A DNA stretch of 64,000 nucleotides, from the NCBI RefSeq assembly GCF_963678635.1, contig NC_087070.1:50381989-50445988 (forward strand), read 5' to 3'. Source of the DNA: Symsagittifera roscoffensis. Lineage: Eukaryota; Xenacoelomorpha; Acoela; Convolutidae. The notes below the pieces were generated by a model. The model was not told the DNA's origin, ran no database searches, and worked only from the letters and a program-made list of their open reading frames with translations. A program made the translations under genes and the position numbers. Positions 24,397 through 36,949 of the stretch are shown here, piece after piece (the first letter of the stretch is position 1; every line of letters starts with the position of its first letter).

Positions 24397-26747
24397 TCAC
24401 AAGGCATGTTTCCCCTTGCAGAGGTTACAAGAAGGATATTCAAACTTTTTCTCAACTGTACTTGTCGAGGCAAAAACTTTCGTTACAGCTTTAGTTTTGG
24501 ATGGCTCTTCGACTTTGGGCTTTCCAGGCATATTTTTCATTTGCTCATGAGCTTCTGCTTTATCTTTTAACCAATTGTTAAAGTCAATTAGGTTGGGGCG
24601 TGACCAATTACGTTTCACGACAAAAAGTGACCACGATTCTCTCATGTTTGGTGGAATTTTCGAAAGAGCTTGATTTAACAAAGAGACGCTTTTCAAATCT
24701 TCTTCATAATCAAGAGACCTAGAAACAGCCACTAGACTTGAAATGGTCATCGAGAAGCTAATGCTGTTCTCAGAGTTGTGCATTCGAAGCTGCGGGAAAC
24801 TGGACAACTTATCAAGGTGGGCCGTAATTACGTTTTGTGGCTGGCCAAACTTTCTTTCTAGAGTTTTCAGAGCATCTTTATACATTCTTCCACTGTATGC
24901 GAACTCTGCTATGGCTGACTTAGCTTTTCCCGTGACTAATGTTTTTAAATAAGTCAACTTCACATCATCGCTTAGGGACGCTGCGTCTACAGTACTGCAA
25001 AATTGGCCAAACCATTCGTGCCATTGGAACGGGTTGCCATCGTACTGGGCCAGCTTCCATTCTGGAAGGGGATCCTTCTTTGAGACTGACAGAGCTTGGA
25101 CTAAGTCATTCAGTGTCACGGCTTGCGGTTGGGGAACTGGTTGCAACGACGGCAATGTGTTGCTAGGATCAGCTGCAAAAGGTTGCTGCTGATATATGTA
25201 AGTGTTTTCAGCCGATGCGTCGTGATTGGGAAACCCATAGTAAACGGTACGTGGGGGAATTGTTGCTGAGATATTGGCGTTACGGATCAAAAAACACCAA
25301 CTGATGGGTTTGTGTTACCATCACTTGTTACCCCAGTGATACATTGGGTGACTGCGGGTGTCCACTGTGACATTAGTGGCAAGTTGGGCTGACTAATAAC
25401 GGCAGACTGTCCGCTAAACGGATTGTTTACTGACGCAGGGTTGCTATACACGTTATGTGATAGCAAGTTTTGATTTCTGCAGATTAAACTTGCAGGTGGT
25501 TGTGACACAATGGCATGGGGGGTGTATCCAGAGTATTGATTGGAGATGGCGGGCATGTTTCCAACAACTCGGGAATCGTTATTGAAGTTGTTGACGGGGA
25601 TATGTTGAATGGAAGACGAAGGATGAGGTACAGAGTAGTAACAGCATACCGGAGTATTGGTAGCTGCTGTTCCAGCTGGATTAAAAAATGATGATGTATT
25701 GTTTTCGCAAAGTGTAGCGTTATTGGAAATAAGCAACGACTGCGTTTCGTGCTCAGGATTAGTGGATACAGCCTGCTTGATTCCATCGCCATCGCTGAAG
25801 GAGACGGTTGGTTGATAGGGATAACATTGTTGATCACAATCAAAAGTCCGATTCGGCAACGATCGCCGAGGTGAAGCTTCCGCTGTGGACACATTTCTGT
25901 GTTGATGCGAACCACTTTCTATATTTATACAGTTTTTTTAAACTTTGAAGAAGACGGAACTACCTTGGGTCCTTTTTTGTTTTCTAATGCATGATCAACC
26001 CAATCGTTTACCCTGTCAGAACGACGATCAACCGAAGACGCCAGCTCGAGATGCTGATCTATTTCAGACCCTTCGAGGTATTCAGTTTCAACCATTTTTG
26101 CTTCAGCTACTTTAATACGATTTTCTTCGCTTAATCGTTCCATTTCAAGCCGACTTTTTTCGATTCGTAAACGATGTTCTTGCTCTTTACGGTCAATTTC
26201 AAATTTAATTTCTTGTTGTATTTCGTTCCATCTCAATCAAATGCTGTTGCTCTTCGATGATGGCTTCCTGTTGTTTCAGTCTTAAGGTTGCTTCATGTTG
26301 TTTTTCCAACTCTTCTTGCTTCATCTTCGCTAGGAGCAGCTCTTTGCGGCGCTCACTGGGAGTCAATGATTTCTTTGAGCTTTGCTTACTCGACCCGGAT
26401 TTTGCCGATTTTGATGAAACTTTTGATCGACTAGTTTCACTGATGCAGACCTCTGAAGCTTGATTAGATTCCATATAAGCGCGAGCCTTACCAGTTACTT
26501 CATCGTTAACTTTAACTATCCTATCCCACCATGCAGCCAACTCTGCTAATAACTTGCTATGGTTATCGGTTTTATTAGCTAATATCACAAGTTCATCGTT
26601 TTTAGCTAATGCTTTTTCGAGAATACTCTTGCAAGACTCAATTAAGGCGTTTATTTTTGTTTTCCGAATTGGTCCCTCTAAACTCTCAGTTATGCGACTG
26701 TGAACTACGGAAAGCTCATTTTCTAGTGATGTTCGACCATTCATCAA
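24397..26747 (-). pseudogene. BEL/Pao gag region
   Basis: The N-terminal part (25925-26747) is a Glu/Lys/Arg-rich, probably coiled-coil segment following an ordered start (MMNGRTSLENELS). The middle (25287-25892) is Ser/Pro/Asn/Gln-rich and disordered. The C-terminal part (24397-25290) has LPEWKLAQYDGNPFQWHEW and FPQLRMHNSENS-like blocks, typical of the DUF1759 gag domain of Pao elements. In an active element this forms the particle. Part of a fossil. Confidence 0.8.
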
Positions 26748-26936
26748 TCGTCGGTATTTTAACTCAATTTATTCTGTCATTTTGATTACTTTTAAACTTG
26801 TTCACTTCTACTCAACCGCTCAACTGCTCAGTTTGAGAGAAAAAAAGGGAATAATTAATTTAAGACCTTATATTTAGTATTGATAAATTATATTCTGACT
26901 CATTAAACAATATCACACCTTAGAGAAGCAATTGAT

Positions 26937-27544
26937 TTATTTCCTAGTGCTGCTCAGCATTTCTTCTGTTTCGATTAGCTTGCCGCTTGCGTTTTCCTGG
27001 CTTAGGAGTATTTTTCTTTGAAAAATGTACTTCAAATTCTTGCTATAACGCCTAAGGATCGTAAACGTTTTCAGTTCTAGAGAGGGATCTTGGTGTAGTT
27101 CTAAGTACTTTTGTCCTAACTCAGTAAGGTTCTGCTTCCTTCTAGATATCAGGTATGTTACTATGTTAATAACTAATATACCTGACTCTTTCAACTTACT
27201 ATATATATATCTTCCGTGCCTACACGTTTACAGTAAACGATTGCACAAATATTACGTTTATAGTTTAAAAGAATCTTCTTAAGCTGGTTAGGAGTTAGTG
27301 CGTTAAAATTATTACTACGGTGTCGACTAATAGAGTTATTAACAGCGTCGTGCCAAATAACAATGTCGGTTCGGTTTAAGAGATAGTGATCAAGTTGATA
27401 CTGACAAGTTTTACGGACGTTCACTGCGTTATGGTTGAAACTTAACCCGGGAATGGCTAAGCACGATTGAGATACACGCTTTTGCGAAGCGGGGAAAAAC
27501 TTTTTCAAAGCGTGGTGCAGTGAGCTAGCAGCTAGTATGAACAT
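26937..27544 (-). pseudogene. BEL/Pao leader ORF region, possible SGNH-like accessory protein
   Basis: Two adjacent open stretches lie upstream of gag on the coding strand. The first (27191-27544) has DIVIWHDAVNNSISRH followed by ICAIVYCKRVGTEDI; the second (26937-27194) has GILVINIVTYLISRRKQ and YLELHQDPSLEL. The strand-loop pattern recalls SGNH/GDSL hydrolases, whose block III Asn follows a hydrophobic strand, but no GDS-like block I is visible. The identity is a guess. A gene before gag is not part of the standard BEL plan. Confidence 0.35.
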
Positions 27545-28506
27545 TTAGTGATTTATATCAACTTAAGAGGGAGGGAATCAAGCAAACCGCGACCTGACCT
27601 CCCGCAACACCCTGAGCTAACAAGGTTGTAGCAAAAGGTAAGACGATTTGCTTAATAATACGCTACGGGTCTCGATTACGGCTACTTTTTTCCAATTGAA
27701 CTAGTTTAGTTAGCTGCACCACGTTTCAAGAATAAACACGGCGTTTTTTCAGAATTTTTTTTTTTTTCGAAAATTTCGGATTTTTTCCGAAAATTTTCCA
27801 AATTTTTTTTTCGAATTTTTTTTCCGAAAATTTTTTCCACGTTTTCACCCAACGGTTCAAGTTCTAACAATAACCTGATGCGTTTGCGAAACTTTGAAAT
27901 TTTTTTTTTTAAAGTCCAAAACTTGGGGCAAAAAACTCGACTCGGTCGTTTAAATTAAATTATTATGAAACTAGGCGCTTTGCTGAATAATTTGCAAAAC
28001 TTTAAAATTTTGGAAAAAAAATCAAAAATTTTCAATTTTTTTTTTCAAAATTTTTGGCCTTTTTTTTCGATACGGTGTTGAGCTTACAAACAAGGTGTTA
28101 GGATAACGTAATTAAGGTTTATGAGGCTGGTTTTTTCCTAAACCCACAGAAAATTTTCTGATCAGGTTTTGGTATCGAGAAAAATTGGGGGCTACGATTT
28201 TGCCATCAAAAAACCTCGTATCAGAATTTAAAGCATTAGATCAGCAAATTACCACAAACGGATAAAGTTTTGGTTTTTTAGTCTTACAAGTTTTGTAGAG
28301 GCGTGCGTTCACCGGTAGAATCCAAATTCCACAAAAACTTCGGGTGTCGAGAAAAAATGGGTCCACAATTCACACTCCAGTATGTCGCGTCCTGCGATAC
28401 TTTTGCGTATGAATATGTCGCGTCTGTTTGCGAAGGTATCGAATAAAATCACGACATGTCTTTTTGCAGCAGCGGTTTTGACGCAATTTGGAGTCGTTGG
28501 CAATAT
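27545..28506 (-). other. BEL/Pao leader, low-complexity part
   Basis: Non-coding leader between the 142-bp repeats and the leader ORFs. It has long T runs and repeats of TTTTTTCGAAAATTT-like words between about 27740 and 28060. No gene seen. Confidence 0.5.
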
Positions 28507-28815
28507 CGTCCGGAATATCTAATGTCCGGGTCGCTGTGGCTTCCTCGAACCTGTGGCTTCCTCGTAGCCAACAAAAGGACGCTGTTTCAATAGGACGCTG
28601 TGGCTTCCTCGTAGCCTGGCTTCCTCGTAGCCAACAACTCTGGAAGATCGTCCGGAATATGTTATGTCCGGGTCGCTGTGGCTTCCTCGAACCTGTGGCT
28701 TCCTCGTAGCCAACAATAGGACGCTGTTTCAATAGGACGCTGTGGCTTCCTCGTAGCCTGGCTTCCTCGTAGCCAACAACTCTGGAAGATCGTCCGGAAT
28801 ATCTAATGTCCGGGT
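28507..28815 (-). repeat. 142-bp tandem repeat in the BEL/Pao leader
   Basis: Starting with CGTCCGGAATAT, copies begin at 28507, 28649 and 28791 (the last partial), giving a 142-bp period with almost no divergence. Inside each unit GTGGCTTCCTCG and CTTCCTCGTAGCCAACAA recur in shorter form. It ends about 14 bp from the 5' LTR, so it lies in the first part of the transcript, where packaging signals usually are. Confidence 0.85.
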
Positions 28816-28828
28816 CGGCGGACCAAAA
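28816..28828 (-). other. BEL/Pao primer-binding site candidate
   Basis: On the coding strand the bases just inside the 5' LTR read TTTTGGTCCGCCGACCCGG. The TGGTCC start fits a tRNA 3' CCA complement placed three bases from the LTR. The match would run on to about 28810. tRNA not identified. Confidence 0.4.
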
Positions 28829-29125
28829 TGTGGCGCACTCTCGTATCCTGTAAGATCTAAAAAACCTGGTTCAACTTCTGTAAATTATCGGCAATTTAAA
28901 CAGATAATATGACAATATAAAGATAATATAAAATAATGCAAACATCTTCCGGTTAACATGTTATCAAACGGTTTTTCAACAATCACAAAAATCTATAAAC
29001 ATTTTGATGGCAAACTGACCTTAATCGAACAAACCAGTAGTTTTCAAGGCCTTTTGTCTAAGAAAATCTAGTTTTAGCTTTTTCACTTTCGCGCTATAAT
29101 GACGTCATTAATTTAAGCGCGAACA
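28829..29125 (-). repeat. BEL/Pao 5' LTR
   Basis: 297 bp, starting TGTGGCGC and ending GCGAACA in the window direction. It differs from 19790-20087 by about five changes and carries the same ATGACGTCAT palindrome. Confidence 0.92.
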
Positions 29126-29130
29126 CTTCT

Positions 29131-30431
29131 TGACATTTTAGAACAATATGAAATTATATCACCAGTAAATAAAGAAGAACAACCAAAAGGTAATACCTTT
29201 ATCAACCGAGTTATCATCTCAGCTAAAAAAGAATCACTAGAAAACGTTCTAGATGCTAGATACCTCAATTCACTAATTAACGAATCTAAATGTAATTGGA
29301 CCATTGAACCTATTCAAGTAATTCTAACAAAAATAAATGGTAAATATTTCACCAGCGCAGATATGAACAGTGCATACAATCAAATGCCTATAGATGAACA
29401 ATCACGACGGTTAACACAATTCGTTATTGGAAATCAACAATACGAATTCAATAGATTATTCTATGGAATCTCCATAGGACCAACAGCTTTTTCAGCTTTT
29501 TCAGCTTTTATGAGCAAAATTTTTAGACCACTTATACTCAAAAAACATGCAATCACATACTTAGACGATGTTTTTATGCAACCACAAACGAAAGACGAAA
29601 TGTTTATAAGTTTAAAACAATATCATCAAATACTCAAAAATGAAAACATGAAAGCAGTCCCAGACAAATCACTTTCTTTCCTAACACGCGTAAAATTTCT
29701 TGGCCATATTATTGAAAAAAACACTATAACTCCGTTGAAATCACGAATACATGCGATTCAAAAACTTCAACCACCCACGAATAAAAAGAAAATCCAAGAA
29801 TTCCTTGGAATGTTAAATTTCCTAAGTAAATATGTATACAAAATGCAATTATACTTAAGACCTTTCTATAACATCCTTAGACAGCAAAATAACTTCGAAT
29901 GGACTACCGAACATCAAAAAAAAATTCGAAAAAACTAAAAAATTATTAACAGAACAAATATCAAATACAATCCCAGATCCAAATCAACAATTTTACGCAA
30001 TGTGCGATGCTTTAAATTTTGGCATTGGCGCAGCATTACTTCAATCACATAGTGGAACAAATAAAATGAATCTTAAATCAGCAAATTCTTGCTTATTTAC
30101 ACAAGCTGAACTACGACTCTCTGCTCTCATGAGAGAATGCGCAGCTATAATATACACACTTACCGAATACGAATTTCTAATACTTGGATCAAAACATCCA
30201 ACAGTTCTATTTACAGATCACAAATCTATAATATTTCTTTTCACACAGAAATCAAACCCAAACCATAGAGTTTATAGATTTCAATTAATTTTAAAGAAAT
30301 TCCCAAACTTACATATAGTTTGGACAGCAGGAAAAAATTTTGCACTACCAAATACATTAAGTAGAAATACACCATCTGAACTACTTACACGAAAAACTAC
30401 AGTTGAAATACCACAAAATTTTAAATTCTAA
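29131..30431 (+). pseudogene. Element A reverse transcriptase (main part) and RNase H
   Basis: Ty3/gypsy-type RT motifs are present: SADMNSAYNQMP, FNRLFYGISIGPTAF, YLDDVF (catalytic) and FLTRVKFLGHII, followed by LGMLNFLSKY in the thumb/connection. RNase H has CDALNFGIGAALLQSH and VLFTDHKSIIFL. The block starts right after the BEL target duplicate. The enzyme copies element RNA to DNA in active elements. Fossil copy. Confidence 0.9.
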
Positions 30432-32234
30432 GATTAGAATGCAAATATGCAGTAAAAACTGATATAGATCAGTAACAAATAAATAACTTACAACATTTCC
30501 CACTCTATTTAGATTGTCAAAATAACCACTATGAAGTAGATCTATTAGGAACATCCACATTCAAACCAATTCCTTATTCACATTGGATAAAAAATAATAC
30601 TCAACAAAAACAATCAAACAACAACCACACAAAAAAGACACCTTTCCATTGATAGAAAAAGAAAATTTAACTGACAAAATCAATTTATCAGGACCACCAA
30701 TAAATGATTCAAAATACACAATAAATCAAGTTTTTGATTTTCATGACCCACTAGACACAAGTCCTTTATCCAAAATAGAAGTTGAAAATATTTTTTACTA
30801 CCAACAGAAAAAATTACACTACAGTTATTACAAAAATATCAAAACCTTGATCCCGTAATTCGACAACTCAAATCATGGCACAAGTATAAAACGAAACCAA
30901 CAAAAGCCGATACAACAATATTAGGAAAGAAAACACTCCTCCGATACTTTAGAAAATATAATACTACAAATATTAAAGAAATTACAGACCTTTTAGAACA
31001 TCCAACACCCGATTCTAAAGTACCCTGTCTCCCCCTCAGCATGATGCTGATAGCATTTAACATATCCCACACACAACATACAAAAGGACACTCAGGATCA
31101 GAAAAGACATATTCAAATTTTACACAAAATTTTTACTTCCCAAATGCACCAAATTGGATTAAAGTATTATGCAACGATTGCATAATATGTCAATTAAAAA
31201 AATCTTATTCAAATTAAAAACAAATAGCAACAAAACAAGATTTTAAAGGACAAAGTCTATATTTCAATCATAGAATTTCATTTGACACAAAAGGACCAAT
31301 TTCGCCATCCTCCGAAGGAAATTCTTATAATATAGTCATTGTTGAAACATTTACACACTACGTAGCACTCAACCCAGTACCACATTGTAATGCTTATTAT
31401 GCATATACAACATTTTACGAACATTGGATAGCTAAACTCGGACTACCAGAAATACTAGTCACAGATAATGGAACATAATTCATTAACAACGAAATCATCA
31501 CATTATGCCACCTGTATAATATTAAACATAAACCACGTACATCTCATGCACCTTGGACAAATGGATTAGTCGAAGGTATGAACTTTCATCATCTACAAAT
31601 TTTGAAATTAGCTTCCGGTACACATACCGAATGGATTTTAAAAAGAGATAAAAACACAACGAAATCTACCAAAAAGTAACAAAGAAATTGTTACAAAGGC
31701 AAAATAAAAATAACCAAATTAATTCACGCTTCGTGCCAGCTACAGACCTTAAATTGGAACATTTGTTTTAATACCTAATTTTAATACACAAAAAGGAATC
31801 TCCAAAAAACTACAACCACTTCGAAAAGGACCCTACCAAATAATTGATAAACCAACTGAAGTAACATACAAACTTACTGACCCAAATAAAAAAGATATCA
31901 TTCAACACCGTAAAAACTTATTACCTTTTTACCCAAAAGAATACGCACTCCGCAAATTAACTCAATTATACTCTTTCACAGGTTTACAAATTGTTCAAAA
32001 TAACCCACAAATAAAATCAAAACGTTAATACCACAAAAAATAGAAAAACAATTCAACAGCAAAATGTAGACCCTCAAAAATCTACAAAGCACAGGATCAA
32101 CAACACAGGATCAACAACAAAAATCCGATCATAGAGAATCATCACGTCTTAGAAGTCAAACACGAAAAAACTACAAGACATTCATCCCACAGTCTAAAAT
32201 ATTAAAGAAAGTTGAATTTCAGAAACAACCTTAA
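30432..32234 (+). pseudogene. Element A integrase region
   Basis: It includes a His-Cys zinc-binding region (HTKGHSGSEKTY with CNDCIICQL), a catalytic core start ISFDTKGPISPSSEG, a TDNGT block and a THAPWTNGLVEG-like segment. It ends in a Lys-rich chromodomain-free tail with a GPYQIIDK-like SH3-type fold and a conserved end RNYKTFIPQ-like. Much closer to full length in element B (54700-56947). Fossil copy. Confidence 0.8.
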
Positions 32235-32774
32235 TTTAAATTACCGTAAACATTTCTTTTAATCACCTTAAACTTTTACATATCTGTAAAAACATGCTGA
32301 AATTAACCTCGATCAATTCTAGTTCAAATTCAGCCAATAGAAATTGTTCAAATTGCCACCTTTATAAAAGTATAAATTTACAACCTCCAGGTCAAAAAAA
32401 AGCAACTTGCTAAAACTTGACAACTAAAATAAACACTACTTCAATATTATAACCCTCCCCTATCAGATTATGCAAAAATCAACAATATTTTCCCAATTCA
32501 GACCTCAAAAGTCTCCCAACCAAAAATGTCAAATTAGCCTAAAGTAAAAAAGACCCATGATCATTTAGCCTAAAGTACAAATATTCTAAAGATACCCCCA
32601 CTTATCCAACAAATGAAAACAATACTATGAAGACCTCCCAAACACCGAAAAAATAGCCCTCAACAATTTTTGACAAAACTCAACCCACTTGTCAAAAAAC
32701 CAATAAATAATCCGACCACACTTAAATTTCGCCTTAAATTTTAAAAATCATTCGACGAACAAATCATTTCTTAA
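32235..32774 (+). other. Element A spacer between integrase and the membrane ORFs
   Basis: About 540 bp without a gene, conserved with element B 56948-57543. It is rich in short AAACTCAACCCACTTGTCAAAAAACC-like blocks, and AGCCTAAAGTA occurs twice. It may hold a subgenomic promoter or splice signals for the downstream genes; nothing proves it. Confidence 0.4.
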
Positions 32775-33210
32775 ATGCTTCTTTCCATACCAGTTGATCA
32801 CATAAAACAAAAATTTCTAAACCTCTCCACAAAATTTTTCAATCTATTTAAATTTTTGATATTCTTTATCATTGTAACTTTTGAATCTCTAATAATCATT
32901 TCTATAATTTTTTGTAACCTTTTTTTAATTTTCTACTCCCTATTTGAAATATACCTCCAACTCTCCCAAATCCTTGACCACATCTACAGGTACGAATACG
33001 TATAATCTATTTAAATGATGTGAACTATTTTCAGTCGAACAGATGTTTTTCTTTTATTCATATTTTTCCTCACATTTTTATTCTCCCTCATCATCACAAT
33101 GTGCAAATGTATAAAAAAGGCAATATTCAACTTTGCCCTAGCAACCATTCTCTTGATGATTTTTATGGAAGAATATTATAATAAACACAAATTTTCCAAT
33201 AAAAATTAAA
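32775..33210 (+). pseudogene. Element A small membrane-protein locus
   Basis: Two short hydrophobic stretches follow each other. The first starts at an ATG and has a long membrane segment (FLIFFIIVTFESLIIISIIF). The second has a membrane segment after RTDVFLLF, a CKCIKKA basic break, another hydrophobic stretch and an EEYYNKHKF end. Between them a GTACGA...TTTTCAG stretch of about 45 nt looks like a tiny intron; element B has a counterpart of 44 nt. No known family; viroporin-like in layout only. Confidence 0.4.
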
Positions 33211-34303
33211 ATTCAGACACCTTTTAAAAATTGCTAATCAACCACCAACAAACCAGCCCCCACCAACTACATCCCAAGAAAGTCCAATAACACCTACCAC
33301 TATAAACAATCTCCAACCATCAAAACGCATTTCTTTTCAAGACAACCCATACACTTTTGAAGAACGACACGCACAATTATATGAACCACTAGAACCAGTT
33401 AATCCCCAAGCATCTTTAAGTGAACCAACATATAACTTATATCCCACCTTGCAACAAGATCTCAATCGAGTCAGACACATTAGCCAAACTCAAAATACAT
33501 CTGAGATACATAGACAAATTATACACCCGCGAAGAAATAGAAATTTTCAGGTCCCCAGAGTTCATTTTAATATACCCCAATCACCAACACAAACTACCTC
33601 AGAACTTTCAAGCAGTACATTACCAGAAACTCCCGCACTTCTTTCACAACAGAGCTCTTCAAATATTCCCTCAGACTACCTAGGTTCAAACCCAACATCA
33701 CAAAAAATCTGAGAAAACCCTTTTAATCCCCCAGACACCACCGAACGACCACCATATTGGACAACACACTCATATACGCAAGGTGAACCGACTATAGTAA
33801 ACGAATCAATAAATATTTCTTCTGATACAACGCTATCATCATTGCCAGAAACACTTTCACTCCCATCAACACCTTCTTTAAGTCAAATTTCACCAACATT
33901 TTTCCCTCTAAAATTTCCCACTAACCTCGACGCAAGATACCAAGAACAATCATCGATAAACAACCCCCTAAGATTGGACTGGAATACATTCGTATCACCT
34001 CCCCCATCATTTGGACAACATCAAGAAAGTAGCCGCCTCCACAATTGGGCACTAAGCAGATTACAATATAGACAAGATATTCACAAAGATATTCAAGAAC
34101 ACAACATTCAAATACTCCAACAAAATGGTCTCCAATTAAAATTTGAAATCACAGTCAGACTTAACAATATTGTTCAACACCCGTTTCCCTTGAGCCCACC
34201 AAATATAACAGCTCAATCGCTACCTCCCCCATCTAAACAACTGAAATTATATATGAATACGATAGATATACCAAAAACACAATTGGATATATTACATATA
34301 TAA
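33211..34303 (+). pseudogene. Element A Pro/Ser/Thr-rich ORF before env (unknown)
   Basis: The first part is Pro/Ser/Thr/Gln-rich and probably disordered, with NPYTFEERHA, LYPTL and NRQIIHPRRNRNFQ blocks. The second part (from about 33900) looks ordered, with LDWNTF, HNWALSRLQYRQDIHKDI and LKFEITVRLNNIVQHPFPL. It is matched over its length by element B 57990-59101. No family recognised. The frame of its end overlaps the env start in both copies. Fossil copy. Confidence 0.5.
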
Positions 34304-34329
34304 CCCATTCTCAGGATTATCATACACAT

Positions 34330-36712
34330 GTATATTTTAAAAAAATTCACATTTCAACACCTACTTTTTTCTAATTTTTTCCGATTAACATATAAATCCA
34401 TCTCCTCGCTCAGGACCTCAGGATTTGTTAGTAACACACTATGATTGTGAAGAAAACGAACAAAAAACACTACAAAAATACGCTATAAATCAAGTCACAC
34501 AATGCGAATCCGAACCACAAGCCATAGAAACAACAAATATAGTAGCCACACTATACTCAAAAGCCTGATCAACAACATTAACAGGATTCAAGTTTACAGC
34601 AACATTTTCCGAAACGAAAGTACATTGCTCGCAAGTCTCAAACGGAATTAAAAACCGACTAGACCACGAATCTTTCAATCAGAGTAATATAGAAAGATTA
34701 CTTCATCTTAGCCCTCAACACTGTAAGAATGAACTTAGACAATTAAACTTGACACAAAAAGAAGGAACGAATAAAACACTTTCAATTTTCAAGTTTTCCC
34801 AGACTCAGCACATCAAGCAGAACTTGAAAAACATCAAGGTCACATTAGACTAGACACAAACTTCCCCTTTCATGGATCACACGGAAGATTGACATACGAT
34901 CTACATGATAAACACTGCATACCGCATATAGGTACAAATGATCCCTCAAATTGCAAAGCAGATACAAAAAACAAAGGTTATCAAGATATAAAGTTTTTTG
35001 ACTGGAAAATACAATTTGAAAAAGTACAACTAACACGAGATTTAAAAGGCGACACAATTTTTTACCAAGGCATTCGACTTCCTTGCAAAAATGACCAAGG
35101 ATATTGCGATCCTACAACACGAACACAAGCAACCATTGTATGGTTTCCTGAAGAAACCAGCACAGTTTTTCAAGTCGCAAGAATACACACTAGAATGATT
35201 AAATTTCACCAAAAATATTTTATTGAATCAATCCCATTTGAAGAAGTCAATCCTGATCAAATTAGAAATAATAACAACAAACTTAGAAACCTCCACAATA
35301 TAGAAAATAAACTAACACGATTTCAAATATACCCTGAAACAGAAATAGCATGTAAATATAAAAAAAAGACAATTTATAAAACACAGTATTCAGAAATCCT
35401 TTTCGAATACGAACATGGTTTCGACATGAATACAGGACATCTAATTGTAGAACCTATGGCCACATCTCATTCACTTACCGACGGAAACCCTTATGTTTCA
35501 GTAAAATTTCAGAAAAACATAGGAAGAATAGGTGGAAAATTAAAACCACAAGACGCCGATAGTACACGGTTACAAGAACTATCACTTATGAACCGCACCT
35601 ATTTTGGCGCAACTCACTATGGTATACATTTAGACATGAAACTAGATTATATAATAAGCAGAATTTTTTAAGAAATGTCAGTCTCAGAATTAGAAACACT
35701 ACATCAATTATGTGAGCTTGAAAGAACACAAATTCTACAGTCACTAGCACTAGCAGTTTTCAAAATACCATATGCAGGTTTTTTATTATCATGAAATAGA
35801 TCAAATTTTATTGATTATGAAGGAAATATTTGATGGTATTACACTTGTACCAAAAAGTATCACCTTTATACGTTTTAGAAGATAAAAGATGTTACAGAAG
35901 AATCCCCATACTCTACAAAAATAAAGTATATTTTGTTGGTACACTCTCAAGACGAACATCTTTTTGGGACACAGCAGTACCCTGGTGATCAGAAAACAGC
36001 CACAACGTTGTACAATTAAATCCCGACGAAGATAAATACTATCTACTAACACCATACCCAACATTAATGCCACCATTAAAAAAGTTTTCACTTGAAAGCA
36101 TTCGAGCTATAGCCCGCAATCCAAATATTGATTTACAATCGATAGGTATAAATTCAATATAAGACATACAACATCACATACGTACACAACAATTTCATGA
36201 ACTACTTACAAAAATGAACACGATACAACGACAATCAATAGACCAAAACTTACGAAAACTTGCAGAAACAGCAGAATTTTCAGATATTTACGCACAAGAT
36301 TACAGCAAATATTTTCAAGACATTAAAGATTACATTTACCTAAATGGTGAAAAAAATCGACCACAAGATATATCACCAATCAATATTTTTAGTTTTGTAA
36401 ATCTCAAAAACGAAGTTTTAGCCTTTCTAGGATGGCCATATTACATCTTAGAAAGATTGACTATTTTTTACCCAATGTTTAAGTTTCTTGGATTTCTTTT
36501 CTCACTACTAAAAGGAATCTATAACACATGTGCAATATATACACAAGTAAACCGACAAGCCAGCGTAGCACGCATTTTATTTGTAGGATTTTTGGAATAT
36601 TTTCATCATCAATAAATAAAATCTTCCTAGATGCACAAATTAAAGAATATAATACAAAACTATCAAAAAATCCCAACACATACGATGACTCAAATAATGA
36701 TACAAACGCATA
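34330..36712 (+). pseudogene. Element A env-like glycoprotein
   Basis: After a short hydrophobic start comes an ectodomain with THYDCEENEQ, many scattered Cys, IRLPCKNDQGYCDPTT with IVWFPE and FIESIPFEE blocks. The C-terminal part has a long helix-rich region (IDQNLRKLAETAEF) and a membrane stretch with FLGWPYYILERLTI and GFLFSLLKGIYNTC. The Y-D-C start and LPC-x5-C-D-x-W spacing recall glycoproteins of chuviruses, known to have been captured as env by insect retroelements. That link is a pattern match by eye. Fossil copy. Confidence 0.55.
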
Positions 36713-36949
36713 ACCTACGGCACCCCATTTGCCAAATCTACATCATACTTATCCATTATCAATAGTCTCACGAAATTTTCGAAACTTAGCAATCACAAAC
36801 CCCCCAAACTTAAGACCCAGCTACACACAAAGCCCCATCCAACATATAGTGACACAACAACCCCCAATTGACGATACATACGAACAAATCATTGAACAGC
36901 CCCATACCACCACTTTTCAGTCTCAAGATAATCATTTTTTTAGCACACG

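Larger units (their letters stand above)
19790..29125 (-). mobile_element. BEL/Pao LTR retrotransposon nested in element A (fossil)
   Basis: Direct LTRs at 19790-20087 and 28829-29125 begin TGTGGCGC and end GCGAACA, and CTTCT is duplicated on both sides (19785-19789, 29126-29130), the 5-bp target size typical of BEL/Pao. Coding runs on the minus strand, so the 5' LTR is at the right. The order is leader, coiled-coil gag part, DUF1759-type gag, zinc knuckle, Pao-type protease (DUF1758-like), RT with YMDD, RNase H, integrase and a DUF5641-type C-terminal domain, which is diagnostic of Pao. The LTRs differ at about five positions (about 1.7%), so this insertion is young and later than element A. 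It is broken in about five places. No env was seen. Its GC content is clearly higher than its host element. Confidence 0.93.

Noticed and set aside
20593-25166. Several plus-strand open frames inside the BEL element
   Set aside because: They are antisense shadows of the well-supported gag, pol and integrase frames on the minus strand.
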